This document shows positions 32,976 to 40,381 of a stretch of DNA of 40,381 nt, in pieces; positions within the stretch are counted from its first letter, which is position 1, and each line of letters opens with the position of its first letter. Made by a program: the position numbers and the translations under genes. The stretch spans positions 1 through 40,381 of the forward strand of contig JAADEM010000021.1 in NCBI GenBank assembly GCA_013153405.1, in the 5' to 3' direction. The DNA is from Chlorobiota bacterium. GTDB lineage: Bacteria; Bacteroidota; Bacteroidia; Bacteroidales; Marinilabiliaceae. Under the pieces are notes generated by a model. That model was not told where the DNA came from and did no database searches. It saw nothing but the letters and a program-made list of their open reading frames with translations.

Positions 32976-34018
32976 TGGCAAGGATAAATCCCGGTTTTAC
33001 AAAAGCTCTGAAACGCTTTGGCGCTTTTGATGTAAATGCATGTTACAACTGCGGCAACTGTACGGCAGTTTGTTCTCTGTCAGATGAGAATAACTCATTC
33101 CCGCGAAAGATGGTACGTCTTAGCGTTCTTGGCCTGGAAGGAGAGCTGAAAAACTCGCTGGAACCATGGCTCTGTTACTACTGCGGCGAGTGCAGTACAA
33201 CCTGTCCGCGGCAGGCAGAACCCGGAGAGCTGATGATGTCTCTGCGCAGATGGCTAACAGCACAATATGACTGGACGGGACTGTCCGGCCTGTTTTACCG
33301 CTCATTAACAGCAGTCATAACAGCATTTATTCTGCTTGCAACCGGAGTTCTCTGGTTTGCTTCAGCACAAAATTTCAACCCCGACAGGCTGCTGCACACA
33401 GGACATTACTTTGAGATGCTTGCCATTGCCGGGGTCTTTGTATTCATACTGCTGCCAAACATCATCCGAATGTGGATGCTGACCGTATACAGCAGGCATG
33501 AAAAAATACCGGTAAAAAAATATTTCAAAACTTTTGGTGAACTATTTGTGCATATGTTCACACAGAAACGTACACTGGGCTGCGACAAAAGTAAAACCCG
33601 CTGGACAGAACACCTGATACTTGTTTTCAGTTATCTCTCTTTGCTGTTCACCACTGTCTTTCTCGATTGGTTCGGAACAAACAGTAAGTCTATTATCGCA
33701 CTGGGATACATTGAGAGTGCGGCAATTTTTATTGTTACCATACTTTTTATTGTCGCCCGGATGAAAAAAAGTACAGAGGTAAGCAAACACTCTCATCCCA
33801 GTGACTGGATGTTCGTTGTGTGGCTTTCTCTGCTGGGTGCTACTGCATTTGTAGTACGCCTTTTCATCGACCTCGACATGCTTGAAAACAACATCTGGAT
33901 CTACATTGTGCATCTTATTATACTTGTGCAATGGGCACTTATAATTGTTCCTTTCGGCAAATGGACACATTTCCTTTACCGGTCATTTGCTATGTGGTTT
34001 TTGAAAGTAGCAGAATGA
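32972..34018 (+). CDS. QmoC/HdrC-like membrane subunit
   Basis: A 348-residue protein. N-terminal HdrC-type 2[4Fe-4S] domain: Cys24, 27, 30, 34 and Cys68, 71, 74, 78 (CYNCGNCTAVC; CYYCGECSTTCPR). About five to six membrane helices follow from residue 112 (VITAFILLATGVLWFASA), like the NarI/HdrE cytochrome b part of QmoC. Predicted to pass electrons to or from the quinone pool. It ends 50 bp before the bidirectional terminator shared with hndA. Confidence 0.88.
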   Translation: MMARINPGFTKALKRFGAFDVNACYNCGNCTAVCSLSDENNSFPRKMVRLSVLGLEGELKNSLEPWLCYYCGECSTTCPRQAEPGELMMSLRRWLTAQYDWTGLSGLFYRSLTAVITAFILLATGVLWFASAQNFNPDRLLHTGHYFEMLAIAGVFVFILLPNIIRMWMLTVYSRHEKIPVKKYFKTFGELFVHMFTQKRTLGCDKSKTRWTEHLILVFSYLSLLFTTVFLDWFGTNSKSIIALGYIESAAIFIVTILFIVARMKKSTEVSKHSHPSDWMFVVWLSLLGATAFVVRLFIDLDMLENNIWIYIVHLIILVQWALIIVPFGKWTHFLYRSFAMWFLKVAE

Positions 34019-34067
34019 TACTGACTGTGTAACTTTGAATGATACCGACAATGAGCACGAATAAATA

Positions 34068-34116
34068 AAACGACGGGGTGACTTCCTGATAAATTGTTGA
34101 AATCACCCCGTCGTTT
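34068..34116. terminator. Bidirectional terminator between the Qmo-like and hnd operons
   Basis: Perfect 14-bp stem AAACGACGGGGTGA (34068-34081) with 34103-34116 and a 21-nt loop. It is T-rich at the 3' side on both strands. It separates convergent operons ending at 34018 and 34136. Confidence 0.9.
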
Positions 34117-34135
34117 ACAAAACTCAATTACAATT

Positions 34136-34612
34136 TTATCTGTACTCGGCAAGTATTCCTTTTACATCTTCAGGAGCCACTCGTCCGTATACCTTCTCTC
34201 CCACTGTTACAACCGGAGCCAGACCACAGGCTCCAACACACCGCAGACAACTTATTGAGAAATCGCCATCGGGAGTTGTTTCTCCTACTTTAATATTCAG
34301 ATGTCGCTTAAATTCATCGAGGACCTTTTCGGCTCCTCTCACATAACAAGCCGTACCCATACAAATAGATATCGGATGTTTACCCTTTGGTAACATTGTA
34401 AAAAACGAATAAAAGGTAACCACACCATAAACGTGTGCTACTGAAACATTCAGCTCCTCAGCTACAATCTCCTGCACCTCGGCAGGAAGATATCCGAATA
34501 TTCCCTGAGCAGCATGAAGAACATTTATCAGCTCACCTTTATCGTGATTGAACTTTGCACAAACTTCACGCAGTTCCTGAACTTTGTTTGCCGGTAATTT
34601 TATATCTGCCAT
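34136..34612 (-). CDS. hndA: HndA-like NuoE-type [2Fe-2S] subunit
   Basis: A 158-residue thioredoxin-fold protein of the NuoE/24-kDa family. [2Fe-2S] ligands are Cys84, Cys89 (CMGTACYVRGA) and Cys125, Cys129 (CVGACGLAPVV). Start at 34612 with ATG after an A-rich leader. It is the last gene of hndBCDA and is separated from hndD by 432 bp of repeats. Part of the bifurcating/NAD(P)-reducing hydrogenase complex. Confidence 0.93.
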   Translation of the reverse strand: MADIKLPANKVQELREVCAKFNHDKGELINVLHAAQGIFGYLPAEVQEIVAEELNVSVAHVYGVVTFYSFFTMLPKGKHPISICMGTACYVRGAEKVLDEFKRHLNIKVGETTPDGDFSISCLRCVGACGLAPVVTVGEKVYGRVAPEDVKGILAEYR

Positions 34613-34631
34613 TTTGTTTTTGTTTTTGGGT

Positions 34632-34759
34632 GTTTTGTCACGATTTTGCTGCCCTTCGCTTCGCTGCGGGCGGACAAAAATCCCGCCAAAACCGGTTCTT
34701 GCTTTTTTGTTTCTTCCATGGGCTTTGCCATGGTTATTATTGTTCGCCTCTTTCGGGGC
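34632..34759 (-). repeat. Triple-hairpin leader element, copy B
   Basis: Read on the minus strand: GCCCC-GAAA-GAGGC (34759-34746), CCATGG...CCATGG (34733-34716), then GTTTTGGCGGGATTTTTG (34692-34675) with a 26-nt GC-rich loop and a right arm ending in GACAAAAC (to 34632). The loop itself holds a GCCC/GGGC stem. Spacers of 12 and 23 nt match copy A (13 and 23 nt). The hndA ATG is 19 nt away. Confidence 0.8.
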
Positions 34760-34793
34760 TTTTTGTTCTTTAACTTTAATCCTGTTTTCTCCT

Positions 34794-34839
34794 CCCCCTT
34801 TAGCTTGTCCGACTAAACAGGCGGAGGCGACTGAGGGGG
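34794..34839. repeat. C/G-rich inverted repeat in the hndD-hndA gap
   Basis: CCCCCT (34794-34799) and AGGGGG (34834-34839) flank a GC-rich loop of about 34 nt. It lies between triple-hairpin copy B and the MITE-like element. Confidence 0.45.
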
Positions 34840-34887
34840 TAACATATCGCCCCTACGGGTTTGGCCTTTACCCCACTGCTCCTATCT

Positions 34888-35027
34888 GAGGCCGTCCAAA
34901 AAGTGATTTTTTCGCAAAGGCGCAAAGACACAGAGAAAAATTAGCATTGTAAATCAAACATTTAACTTTGCGATCTCAGCGCCTTTGCGTGATATTTTCA
35001 TCATTATTGTTCTTTTTAGACAACCTC
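34888..35027. mobile_element. MITE-like element of about 140 bp in the hndD-hndA gap
   Basis: Terminal 16-bp inverted repeats GAGGCCGTCCAAAAAG (34888-34903) and complement GAGGTTGTCTAAAAAG (35012-35027) agree at 13 of 16. Inner perfect 11-bp inverted repeats CGCAAAGGCGC (34913-34923, 34979-34989). No coding capacity and no clear target duplication. It resembles non-autonomous IS-derived elements of Bacteroidota. Confidence 0.6.
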
Positions 35028-35044
35028 TTAGGGGGTGAGGTGAC

Positions 35045-36811
35045 TCATATCTCAATCTTCTTTTTCTTATCAAAGTACTTGGTGTGAAGCAGCTCATGCG
35101 ATTTAGCTCCGCAAGGTTCGCCGAGGAACTCCTCATACAACTTTTTAATGTAAGGGTTCTCGTGTGATTTACGGATAGTCTTACCTGCATCCTCCTCATA
35201 AATAGCCTTCTGACGCTTCTTCAACACATTCACATCTCCATGATGGTACGGTTGCCCACCGCCGCCGATACATCCTCCCGGACATGCCATAATCTCTATG
35301 GCATGGAACTGCGATTTTCCGGCCTTGATATCTTCAAGCAGTTTTCGTGCGTTTCCAAGTCCGTGGGCAATACCGATGTTGATCGGCAAACCGTCGAAAT
35401 CTATGGTTGCACTTCTGATCCCTTCAAGTCCCCGGAGCTCTTCAAAATCGAGACGGTCCAGCTCTTTTCCTGTATGAAGTTCGTAAGCTGTACGCACGGC
35501 AGCTTCTATTACACCTCCCGTTGTTCCGAATATTACACCTGCACCTGTCGATTCGCCAAGCGGACGGTCAAAATCATCATCGGGCAGCTCGGTGAATTTC
35601 AGGTTGGCATTCTTAATCATCTGTGCCAGCTCCCGGGTTGTAATTGAAATATTAACATCAGGATCCCCGTTTACTTTAAACTCGTCACGGGAAGCCTCAT
35701 ACTTTTTGGCAAGACAAGGCATAACAGAAACCACCACCAGATTTTCACGCTTTATCTGAAGCTTATCGGCAAAATATGTTTTGGCTATGGCTCCAAACAT
35801 CTGCTGCGGTGATTTAGCCGTAGATGGAATATCTTTCATCTCCGGGAAATGGTGCTCAAAGAAGTTCACCCACGCCGGACAACAGGAAGTAAGTATCGGA
35901 AGCTTAACATCCTTATTCCCTGATAGAAACCTGCTTAACCTGCCAAGTAATTCGGTTCCCTCTTCTAAGATTGTGAGGTCGGCTGCAAAATCGGTATCAA
36001 AAACATAATCAAAACCTATTTTACGCAATGCCGTTACCATCTTTCCTGTAACCAGAGTACCGGGCTCCATACCAAACTCCTCGCCCAGAGCAGCACGCAC
36101 TGCAGGTGCAGTCTGTACTATAACAGTCTTTTCAGGATTGATGATAGCTTCCATTACTTTCCAGGTATGGTCGCGCTCTATCAAAGCTCCTGTAGGACAA
36201 ACAGCCACACACTGTCCGCAGAAGGTACAGTTGGTATGGTCAAGGTCCATCTCAAAAGCCGGAGCCACAACCGACTTGAACCCCCGGTAAATGGCTGATA
36301 AGGTTCCTACTGTCTGCACATCATTACAGGCTGTTTCACAACGGCGGCACATAATACATTTATCCATTTCGCGGATGATGGCCGGAGACTTATCCGACTT
36401 ATATGTAGACTTCTCGCCCTGGTAGTGAATTTCACGAATACCCAGATCCTGTGCCAGTGTCTGGAGGTCACATTTACCTGATTTTGAACATACAAGACAC
36501 TCAAACGGATGATCGGACAGGATGAGCTCGGTAACCGTACGGCGGGCATTTACAACTCTAACGGAGTGCGTATTTACCACCATGCCTTCCTCACATTCTG
36601 TTTTACACGACGGAGCCAGATTTCGTCGTCCCTCTATCTCAACCACACAAACACGACAGCCTCCAGGTTTATTCTCAAACTCCATATCATCGAGTTTCAT
36701 ATAGCAAAGTGTAGGAATCTCCACTCCCACCGTCTTTGCTGCCTCCAGTACTGTGGTTCCTTTTTCCACAACTACCGGAGTGTTATCTATAGTTAGTTTT
36801 ACTATATCCAT
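35045..36811 (-). CDS. hndD: [FeFe]-hydrogenase catalytic subunit (HndD-like)
   Basis: A 588-residue hydrogenase. N-terminal [2Fe-2S] domain (Cys36, 52, 55, 69), His-Cys3 cluster (His101, Cys105, 108, 114), two [4Fe-4S] clusters (Cys152, 155, 158, 162; Cys195, 198, 201, 205), then the H domain: TSCCPAW (Cys310), MPCLAKKYE (Cys366) and MACPGGCIGGGGQP (Cys510, Cys514). All H-cluster ligands are intact. Length agrees with HndD of Desulfovibrio (about 585) rather than the longer Thermotoga HydA. It makes or oxidises H2, with electrons going through HndC. The maturases HydEFG are not in the window. Confidence 0.96.
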   Translation of the reverse strand: MDIVKLTIDNTPVVVEKGTTVLEAAKTVGVEIPTLCYMKLDDMEFENKPGGCRVCVVEIEGRRNLAPSCKTECEEGMVVNTHSVRVVNARRTVTELILSDHPFECLVCSKSGKCDLQTLAQDLGIREIHYQGEKSTYKSDKSPAIIREMDKCIMCRRCETACNDVQTVGTLSAIYRGFKSVVAPAFEMDLDHTNCTFCGQCVAVCPTGALIERDHTWKVMEAIINPEKTVIVQTAPAVRAALGEEFGMEPGTLVTGKMVTALRKIGFDYVFDTDFAADLTILEEGTELLGRLSRFLSGNKDVKLPILTSCCPAWVNFFEHHFPEMKDIPSTAKSPQQMFGAIAKTYFADKLQIKRENLVVVSVMPCLAKKYEASRDEFKVNGDPDVNISITTRELAQMIKNANLKFTELPDDDFDRPLGESTGAGVIFGTTGGVIEAAVRTAYELHTGKELDRLDFEELRGLEGIRSATIDFDGLPINIGIAHGLGNARKLLEDIKAGKSQFHAIEIMACPGGCIGGGGQPYHHGDVNVLKKRQKAIYEEDAGKTIRKSHENPYIKKLYEEFLGEPCGAKSHELLHTKYFDKKKKIEI

Positions 36812-36887
36812 TCTATATGTTTTTTTGAATTTCAGAAATAAAAAGTTTTCCTATTAACATCTGTTGCTCATTTCCTCAATTCATCGA

Positions 36888-38354
36888 TTACTCAATAAAA
36901 ATTGCTCCGAACTTACATTTTTCAAAGCAGGCTCCGCATTTAATACATATACTCTGATCTATTACGTGAGGCATCTTTTTCTCACCCGAAATAGCATCAA
37001 CCGGACAAACCCGGGCACACAAAGTACATCCAACACAGGCATCCGGATTGATAATGTACGACATCAATGCTTTACACTGACCGGCCGGACATTTATGATC
37101 CTTAACATGTGCCAGATACTCATCGTAAAAGTTTTCCATGGTTGAAAGAACAGGATTCGGAGATGTCTGTCCCAGTCCGCAAAGGGATGTATCCTTAATT
37201 ACATTACCCAGATTACGAAGTTTGAAAAGATCATCTTCAGTTCCTTTACCCTGAGTAATAGTATCCAGAATTTCGTATAAACGTTTGTTACCTAAACGGC
37301 ACGGTGCACATTTTCCGCAAGATTCCTCTACTGTAAAGTCGAGATAGAATTTAGCTACAGAGACCATACAATCATCTTCATCCATCACTATCATACCTCC
37401 CGAACCCATCATCGAACCGGATGCAATAAGATTGTCATAATCGATTGGGATATCAAGATGTTTCTCTGTAAGACATCCTCCCGAAGGGCCTCCAGTCTGA
37501 ACTGCCTTGAACTTCTTTCCACTCTTGATACCGCCTCCGATATCGAAAATAACTTCACGCAGGGTTGTTCCCATAGGAACCTCAATCAATCCTACGTTGT
37601 TCACCTTACCTGCAAGAGCAAATACTTTTGTTCCTTTACTCTTCTCGGTACCGATGCTTGCAAACCAGCCGGAACCTTTTAGTAAGATAACAGGAATATT
37701 GGCATATGTCTCAACATTGTTTACGTTGGTTGGTGCTCCTTTGTAACCACTCTCTGACGGAAACGGAGGTTTAACTGTGGGTTCACCCCTCAGTCCTTCC
37801 ATTGAGTGGATCAGCGCAGTTTCCTCACCGCAGACAAAAGCCCCTGCCCCGTAACGAAGCTCGATATCAAAACTGAAATCTTTTCCGAAAATCTTATCGC
37901 CAAGTAATCCGTATTCACGAGCCTGACCGATAGCGATTTTCAATCTTTCAATTGCCAACGGATATTCAGCACGAATGTAAATCAAACCTTTGCTTGCACC
38001 GGTACAATAGCCGTTAATGGCCATTGCCTCAAGAACTGTATGCGGGTCGCCCTCAAGAATAGAGCGGTCCATAAATGCTCCGGGATCGCCCTCATCGGCA
38101 TTACAAACAACATATTTCTGCTCTGCTTCGACTTTCCGGGTAAGTTCCCACTTCAATCCTGTAGGGAAACCACCTCCTCCGCGGCCCCGCAGACCTGACT
38201 TTTTGATCTCATCGATCACCTCCTCCGGTGTCATCTCCAAAGCTTTACCCAATGCCTGATAACCATCGCGGGCAATGTACTCATCGATATTTTCCGGATT
38301 TATGAAACCGCAGTTACGCAATGCGATCCTGATCTGTTTTTTATCCTTTGCCAT
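36888..38354 (-). CDS. hndC: HndC-like NuoF-type flavin subunit
   Basis: A 488-residue NADH-binding flavoprotein. FMN site [13 protein letters not shown] (54-66) and NADH region [15 protein letters not shown]. Fe-S cluster at Cys346, 349, 352, 392 ([17 protein letters not shown]). Extra C-terminal 2[4Fe-4S] domain: Cys440, 443, 446, 450 and Cys470, 473, 476, 480. The N-terminal [2Fe-2S] domain fused in HydB is absent and sits in the separate hndB, as in HndABCD. This subunit is the bifurcation site candidate. Gaps: 8 bp after hndB, 76 bp before hndD. Confidence 0.95.
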   Translation of the reverse strand: MAKDKKQIRIALRNCGFINPENIDEYIARDGYQALGKALEMTPEEVIDEIKKSGLRGRGGGGFPTGLKWELTRKVEAEQKYVVCNADEGDPGAFMDRSILEGDPHTVLEAMAINGYCTGASKGLIYIRAEYPLAIERLKIAIGQAREYGLLGDKIFGKDFSFDIELRYGAGAFVCGEETALIHSMEGLRGEPTVKPPFPSESGYKGAPTNVNNVETYANIPVILLKGSGWFASIGTEKSKGTKVFALAGKVNNVGLIEVPMGTTLREVIFDIGGGIKSGKKFKAVQTGGPSGGCLTEKHLDIPIDYDNLIASGSMMGSGGMIVMDEDDCMVSVAKFYLDFTVEESCGKCAPCRLGNKRLYEILDTITQGKGTEDDLFKLRNLGNVIKDTSLCGLGQTSPNPVLSTMENFYDEYLAHVKDHKCPAGQCKALMSYIINPDACVGCTLCARVCPVDAISGEKKMPHVIDQSICIKCGACFEKCKFGAIFIE

Positions 38355-38362
38355 AATATCAG

Positions 38363-38770
38363 CTATTCAATGTTATGTTCTTCAATTGTTTCGTAATTAA
38401 CGGGTATCACATCGCCGACAAGCTCACCTCCCTGAATGTACTTTTCGATTATATCTCCGGCTCTCTTTTCATCCACGTAACCGAAAACCACAGGCTCCTT
38501 ACCCGGCAGTGTAACCTCAATGGTGGGCTCGGCATAACAATACCCCATACAACCGGTTTGAGTAACTACCGCATCAATGGCACGATTGTCGAGTTCGTTG
38601 ATCAGATAATCCATTGTCTTTTTAGCTCCGGAAGCAATTCCACAAGTAGCCATAGCTACTTTTATCTGAACAATGCCTAAGGATTTGTCTCCGTTTTTTT
38701 GAAGTTCCTCTTTTGACAAAAACTCTTCCTTTATCTTTTTCAGATCATCTAATGATTTTACTTTAGCCAT
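38363..38770 (-). CDS. hndB: HndB-like thioredoxin-fold [2Fe-2S] protein
   Basis: A 135-residue protein; ATG 38770 is chosen over an in-frame TTG 99 nt upstream. Starts [27 protein letters not shown] (Cys43) and [12 protein letters not shown] (Cys74, Cys78) match the HndB family; a fourth Cys ligand is not seen, as appears common in this family. It is the first gene of hndBCDA, expressed from the promoter at about 38867-38897. Confidence 0.9.
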   Translation of the reverse strand: MAKVKSLDDLKKIKEEFLSKEELQKNGDKSLGIVQIKVAMATCGIASGAKKTMDYLINELDNRAIDAVVTQTGCMGYCYAEPTIEVTLPGKEPVVFGYVDEKRAGDIIEKYIQGGELVGDVIPVNYETIEEHNIE

Positions 38771-38866
38771 TATTATTTGTTTTTGTTGATAATTTTCATT
38801 CCCTGTTTCAACTAATAAAACAATCAGAAACAGGGGTAAATCAATTATTGAACTTTTTCTTTGTTG

Positions 38867-38897
38867 CAAAAATAAAGAAACGCATCATTATTCCCAA
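38867..38897 (-). promoter_or_regulatory. Bacteroidota-type promoter of the hnd operon
   Basis: On the minus strand TATTTTTG (38874-38867) is an exact TAnnTTTG element. TTGG at 38897-38894 stands 19 nt upstream as a -33 element. The expected leader is about 90 nt before ATG 38770. Confidence 0.6.
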
Positions 38898-39323
38898 CAG
38901 AAGAAAAAGTAGTTATAAAACATATTTCATAAAGCTGCTCTTCAACAAAAGACTTTATTCCGTAATTAACAATACATTAGAGACACATCGGTTAATATGG
39001 CCGGAACCGGCTAAGGGTCTAATTCAGAAACATTCTCATTAATAACATTTTTTAAGAGTTTCTGATAATTATAATAACATTTTCCAATGTTGCATGTGAG
39101 TTTTCAAAATGACAATGCATGGATATTACCAGCTCAATCCGGGCATATTTTTATTCACATGTTAAAATGCAAACACATTAAACTTAAAAGATATTGAATT
39201 TATGGTTGAACTTATTCCCCTTATCCGGAGGAATATATGTAACTTTAACATAGGACTAAAGAAATAATAATATATGCTATAAATTTATAAACATATGTTG
39301 CACAAATAAAACGAAAAGAAAAA
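38898..39323. other. Intergenic stretch of 426 bp, no gene seen
   Basis: AT-rich. A short GCCGG/CCGGC inverted repeat occurs at 39001-39012, and a TAACTTTA one-mismatch -7 element at about 39239-39246 may serve the next gene. No larger coding frame is credible. Confidence 0.4.
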
Positions 39324-40381
39324 ATGAAAACACTTTGTTTAACAATTTTAATTTTATTTTCGATACAGTCATTTAGCCAAAAGAATAATGATGTTAAAGT
39401 TTTGATTAATGAGAAAGTTTTAGGGAAAAATCTTCTTACATCATCTGAAATAAATGGATTAGAATATGTTTTTCCTAACAGAATCCACAAAACATATCTT
39501 GATACAACCTCCGGTTTTTTAACTGTTCAATTACGAGGATTAAGCAAAAATGACAAATGGTTAAAAAACAAAGGATATATTTTGCTTTATGATTTGAATG
39601 AAAAGAAATTAAAATGGAATAAAAAAGTAAATTTTCAAACAAGCTATTTACAGCAATTTAATAATACAATGATTTTTACAGTTGCAAATAAGAGTTATTT
39701 GTTAGACATAAACACAGGTAATGAACTGTGGGAAGTAAAAAACAATATAGTTTTTGCAGACCCGGATTACAATATTGGAATAGGATATAGATTTAACGGT
39801 TCGACTGGTTATTCAAATAAACTTCAAGGTCTTGACATGAAGAATGGAAAGATAATCTGGGAGAAAGAATTAAATTCTGAATATGGTTGGAATGACCTTT
39901 TTTATACAAATGATTCAACTTTAATGATTGTAGCAGCCGGATTACATTCGATTAATATAAAAAATGGTAAAGGTTGGGATTACGAAACTATTACCGGGAA
40001 AAAAGATTATACTGAAACAATTGCAACAAATGTGGCTGGAGCAGCACTTGGAATATTAACTGGTACTTTTGTAACAGCCACAGGACATAATTTAGTCCAT
40101 GATGCTGTTTCAAACGTTATTATTGATAGTCTATATATTTATTTTTCGTCTGCAGAACAACTTGCAAAAATTAACAAAAACTCTGGAGAAGTCATTTGGA
40201 AATATTCATTCCCCAAGAAATTTGCAAGCAAATCAACAATTTTTGTAGAAGATAGTCTTATCTATATGATTAACAATGGTTATGCATTTATGGGGTATAG
40301 AGAATTGAACTTTGGAAAACCTTTTATTGCTGCTTTTGATAAAGAAACAGGTAAACAAAAATACTTATCCACAATAAATGA
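39324..40381 (+). CDS. PQQ-propeller-like secreted protein, C-terminus outside window
   Basis: At least 352 residues, open to the right edge. Signal peptide MKTLCLTILILFSIQSFSQ. Repeated blade-type motifs such as LDINTGNELWE, LDMKNGKIIWEKEL, INKNSGEVIWKY and FDKETGKQKYL are typical of PQQ-like beta-propellers (PQQ_2). Between blades, about residues 236-262 (NVAGAALGILTGTFVTATG) form an unusual Gly/Ala-rich hydrophobic insert. No Cys-based heme motif is seen. Function unknown: could be a BamB-like scaffold or enzyme. Confidence 0.8.
   Translation, partial: MKTLCLTILILFSIQSFSQKNNDVKVLINEKVLGKNLLTSSEINGLEYVFPNRIHKTYLDTTSGFLTVQLRGLSKNDKWLKNKGYILLYDLNEKKLKWNKKVNFQTSYLQQFNNTMIFTVANKSYLLDINTGNELWEVKNNIVFADPDYNIGIGYRFNGSTGYSNKLQGLDMKNGKIIWEKELNSEYGWNDLFYTNDSTLMIVAAGLHSINIKNGKGWDYETITGKKDYTETIATNVAGAALGILTGTFVTATGHNLVHDAVSNVIIDSLYIYFSSAEQLAKINKNSGEVIWKYSFPKKFASKSTIFVEDSLIYMINNGYAFMGYRELNFGKPFIAAFDKETGKQKYLSTIN

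Noticed and set aside
39237-39242. ATG directly followed by TAA after GGAGG (start-stop)
   Set aside because: Single isolated occurrence without further regulatory context.
39202-39267. 21-codon frame with ATG before the PQQ-like gene
   Set aside because: No conserved feature, and a short frame like this is expected by chance; the GGAGG at 39227 could equally be coincidental.
1-40381. CRISPR array or tRNA/rRNA genes
   Set aside because: No regularly spaced direct repeats and no cloverleaf or rRNA-like sequence were seen on either strand.

Overview
The window looks like a chromosomal segment of a marine or sediment-type anaerobic or facultatively anaerobic Bacteroidota, probably Bacteroidales/Marinilabiliales-like. 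Evidence: an AT-rich genome, a type IX secretion sorting domain on a secreted glycosidase, a formylglycine sulfatase, TAnnTTTG-type promoter elements, and Bacteroidota families (DUF3570, DUF4266, YfdX, dihydroorotate dehydrogenase-like). The genus cannot be read from the sequence alone.

Layout. 1-342 is the end of an unidentified gene. 504-4623 (minus strand) holds a secreted clan GH-A-type glycosidase and a sulfatase with a C-terminal carbohydrate-binding-like domain. 4807-7959 is a compact plus-strand module: thioredoxin-like protein, ApbE flavin transferase, a 70-residue DUF4266 lipoprotein ending GGGCGCN, and a DUF3570 outer-membrane barrel. 8124-11377 holds a PAP2 phosphatase, a GNAT-like protein and a YfdX-family lipoprotein, closed by a strong terminator. 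A dihydroorotate dehydrogenase-like protein follows (11726-12724).

12790-24241 is a 13-gene Mrp/Nuo-hybrid respiratory operon. Its gene order matches the archaeal Mbx/Mbs (membrane-bound sulfane-sulfur reductase) type: MrpE, F, G, MbhD, MbhE+F fused, MrpC, two antiporter-like subunits, NuoH-, NuoB-, NuoC- and NuoD-like subunits. The last subunit is a ferredoxin fused to a GltD/NfnB-type NAD(P)H flavoprotein. The large subunit keeps three of the four nickel-ligand cysteines, so it is probably not a hydrogenase. A degenerate shikimate kinase and a histidine kinase with a small partner protein come next.

27016-34018 is a sulfur/electron-relay locus. A Crp/Fnr regulator is divergent from an operon of DsrE-like, TusA, MvhD-like, two HdrA-like (Qmo-like) proteins, a small winged-helix-like protein and a QmoC-like membrane subunit. 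A perfect 10+10 bp TGTGA/TCACA palindrome lies between regulator and operon. No HdrB and no AprAB are present. Convergent to it (34136-38770, minus) is a complete four-gene HndBCDA-type [FeFe]-hydrogenase operon. The window ends inside a PQQ-propeller-like secreted protein.

Working together (inference): the Hnd complex would exchange electrons between NAD(P)H, ferredoxin and H2. The Mbx-like complex would couple ferredoxin/NAD(P)H and possibly sulfane sulfur to Na+ or H+ translocation. The Qmo-like complex, fed by DsrE/TusA sulfur carriers, would exchange electrons with the quinone pool. Two near-identical triple-hairpin leaders stand directly before the last mbx-like gene and before hndA.
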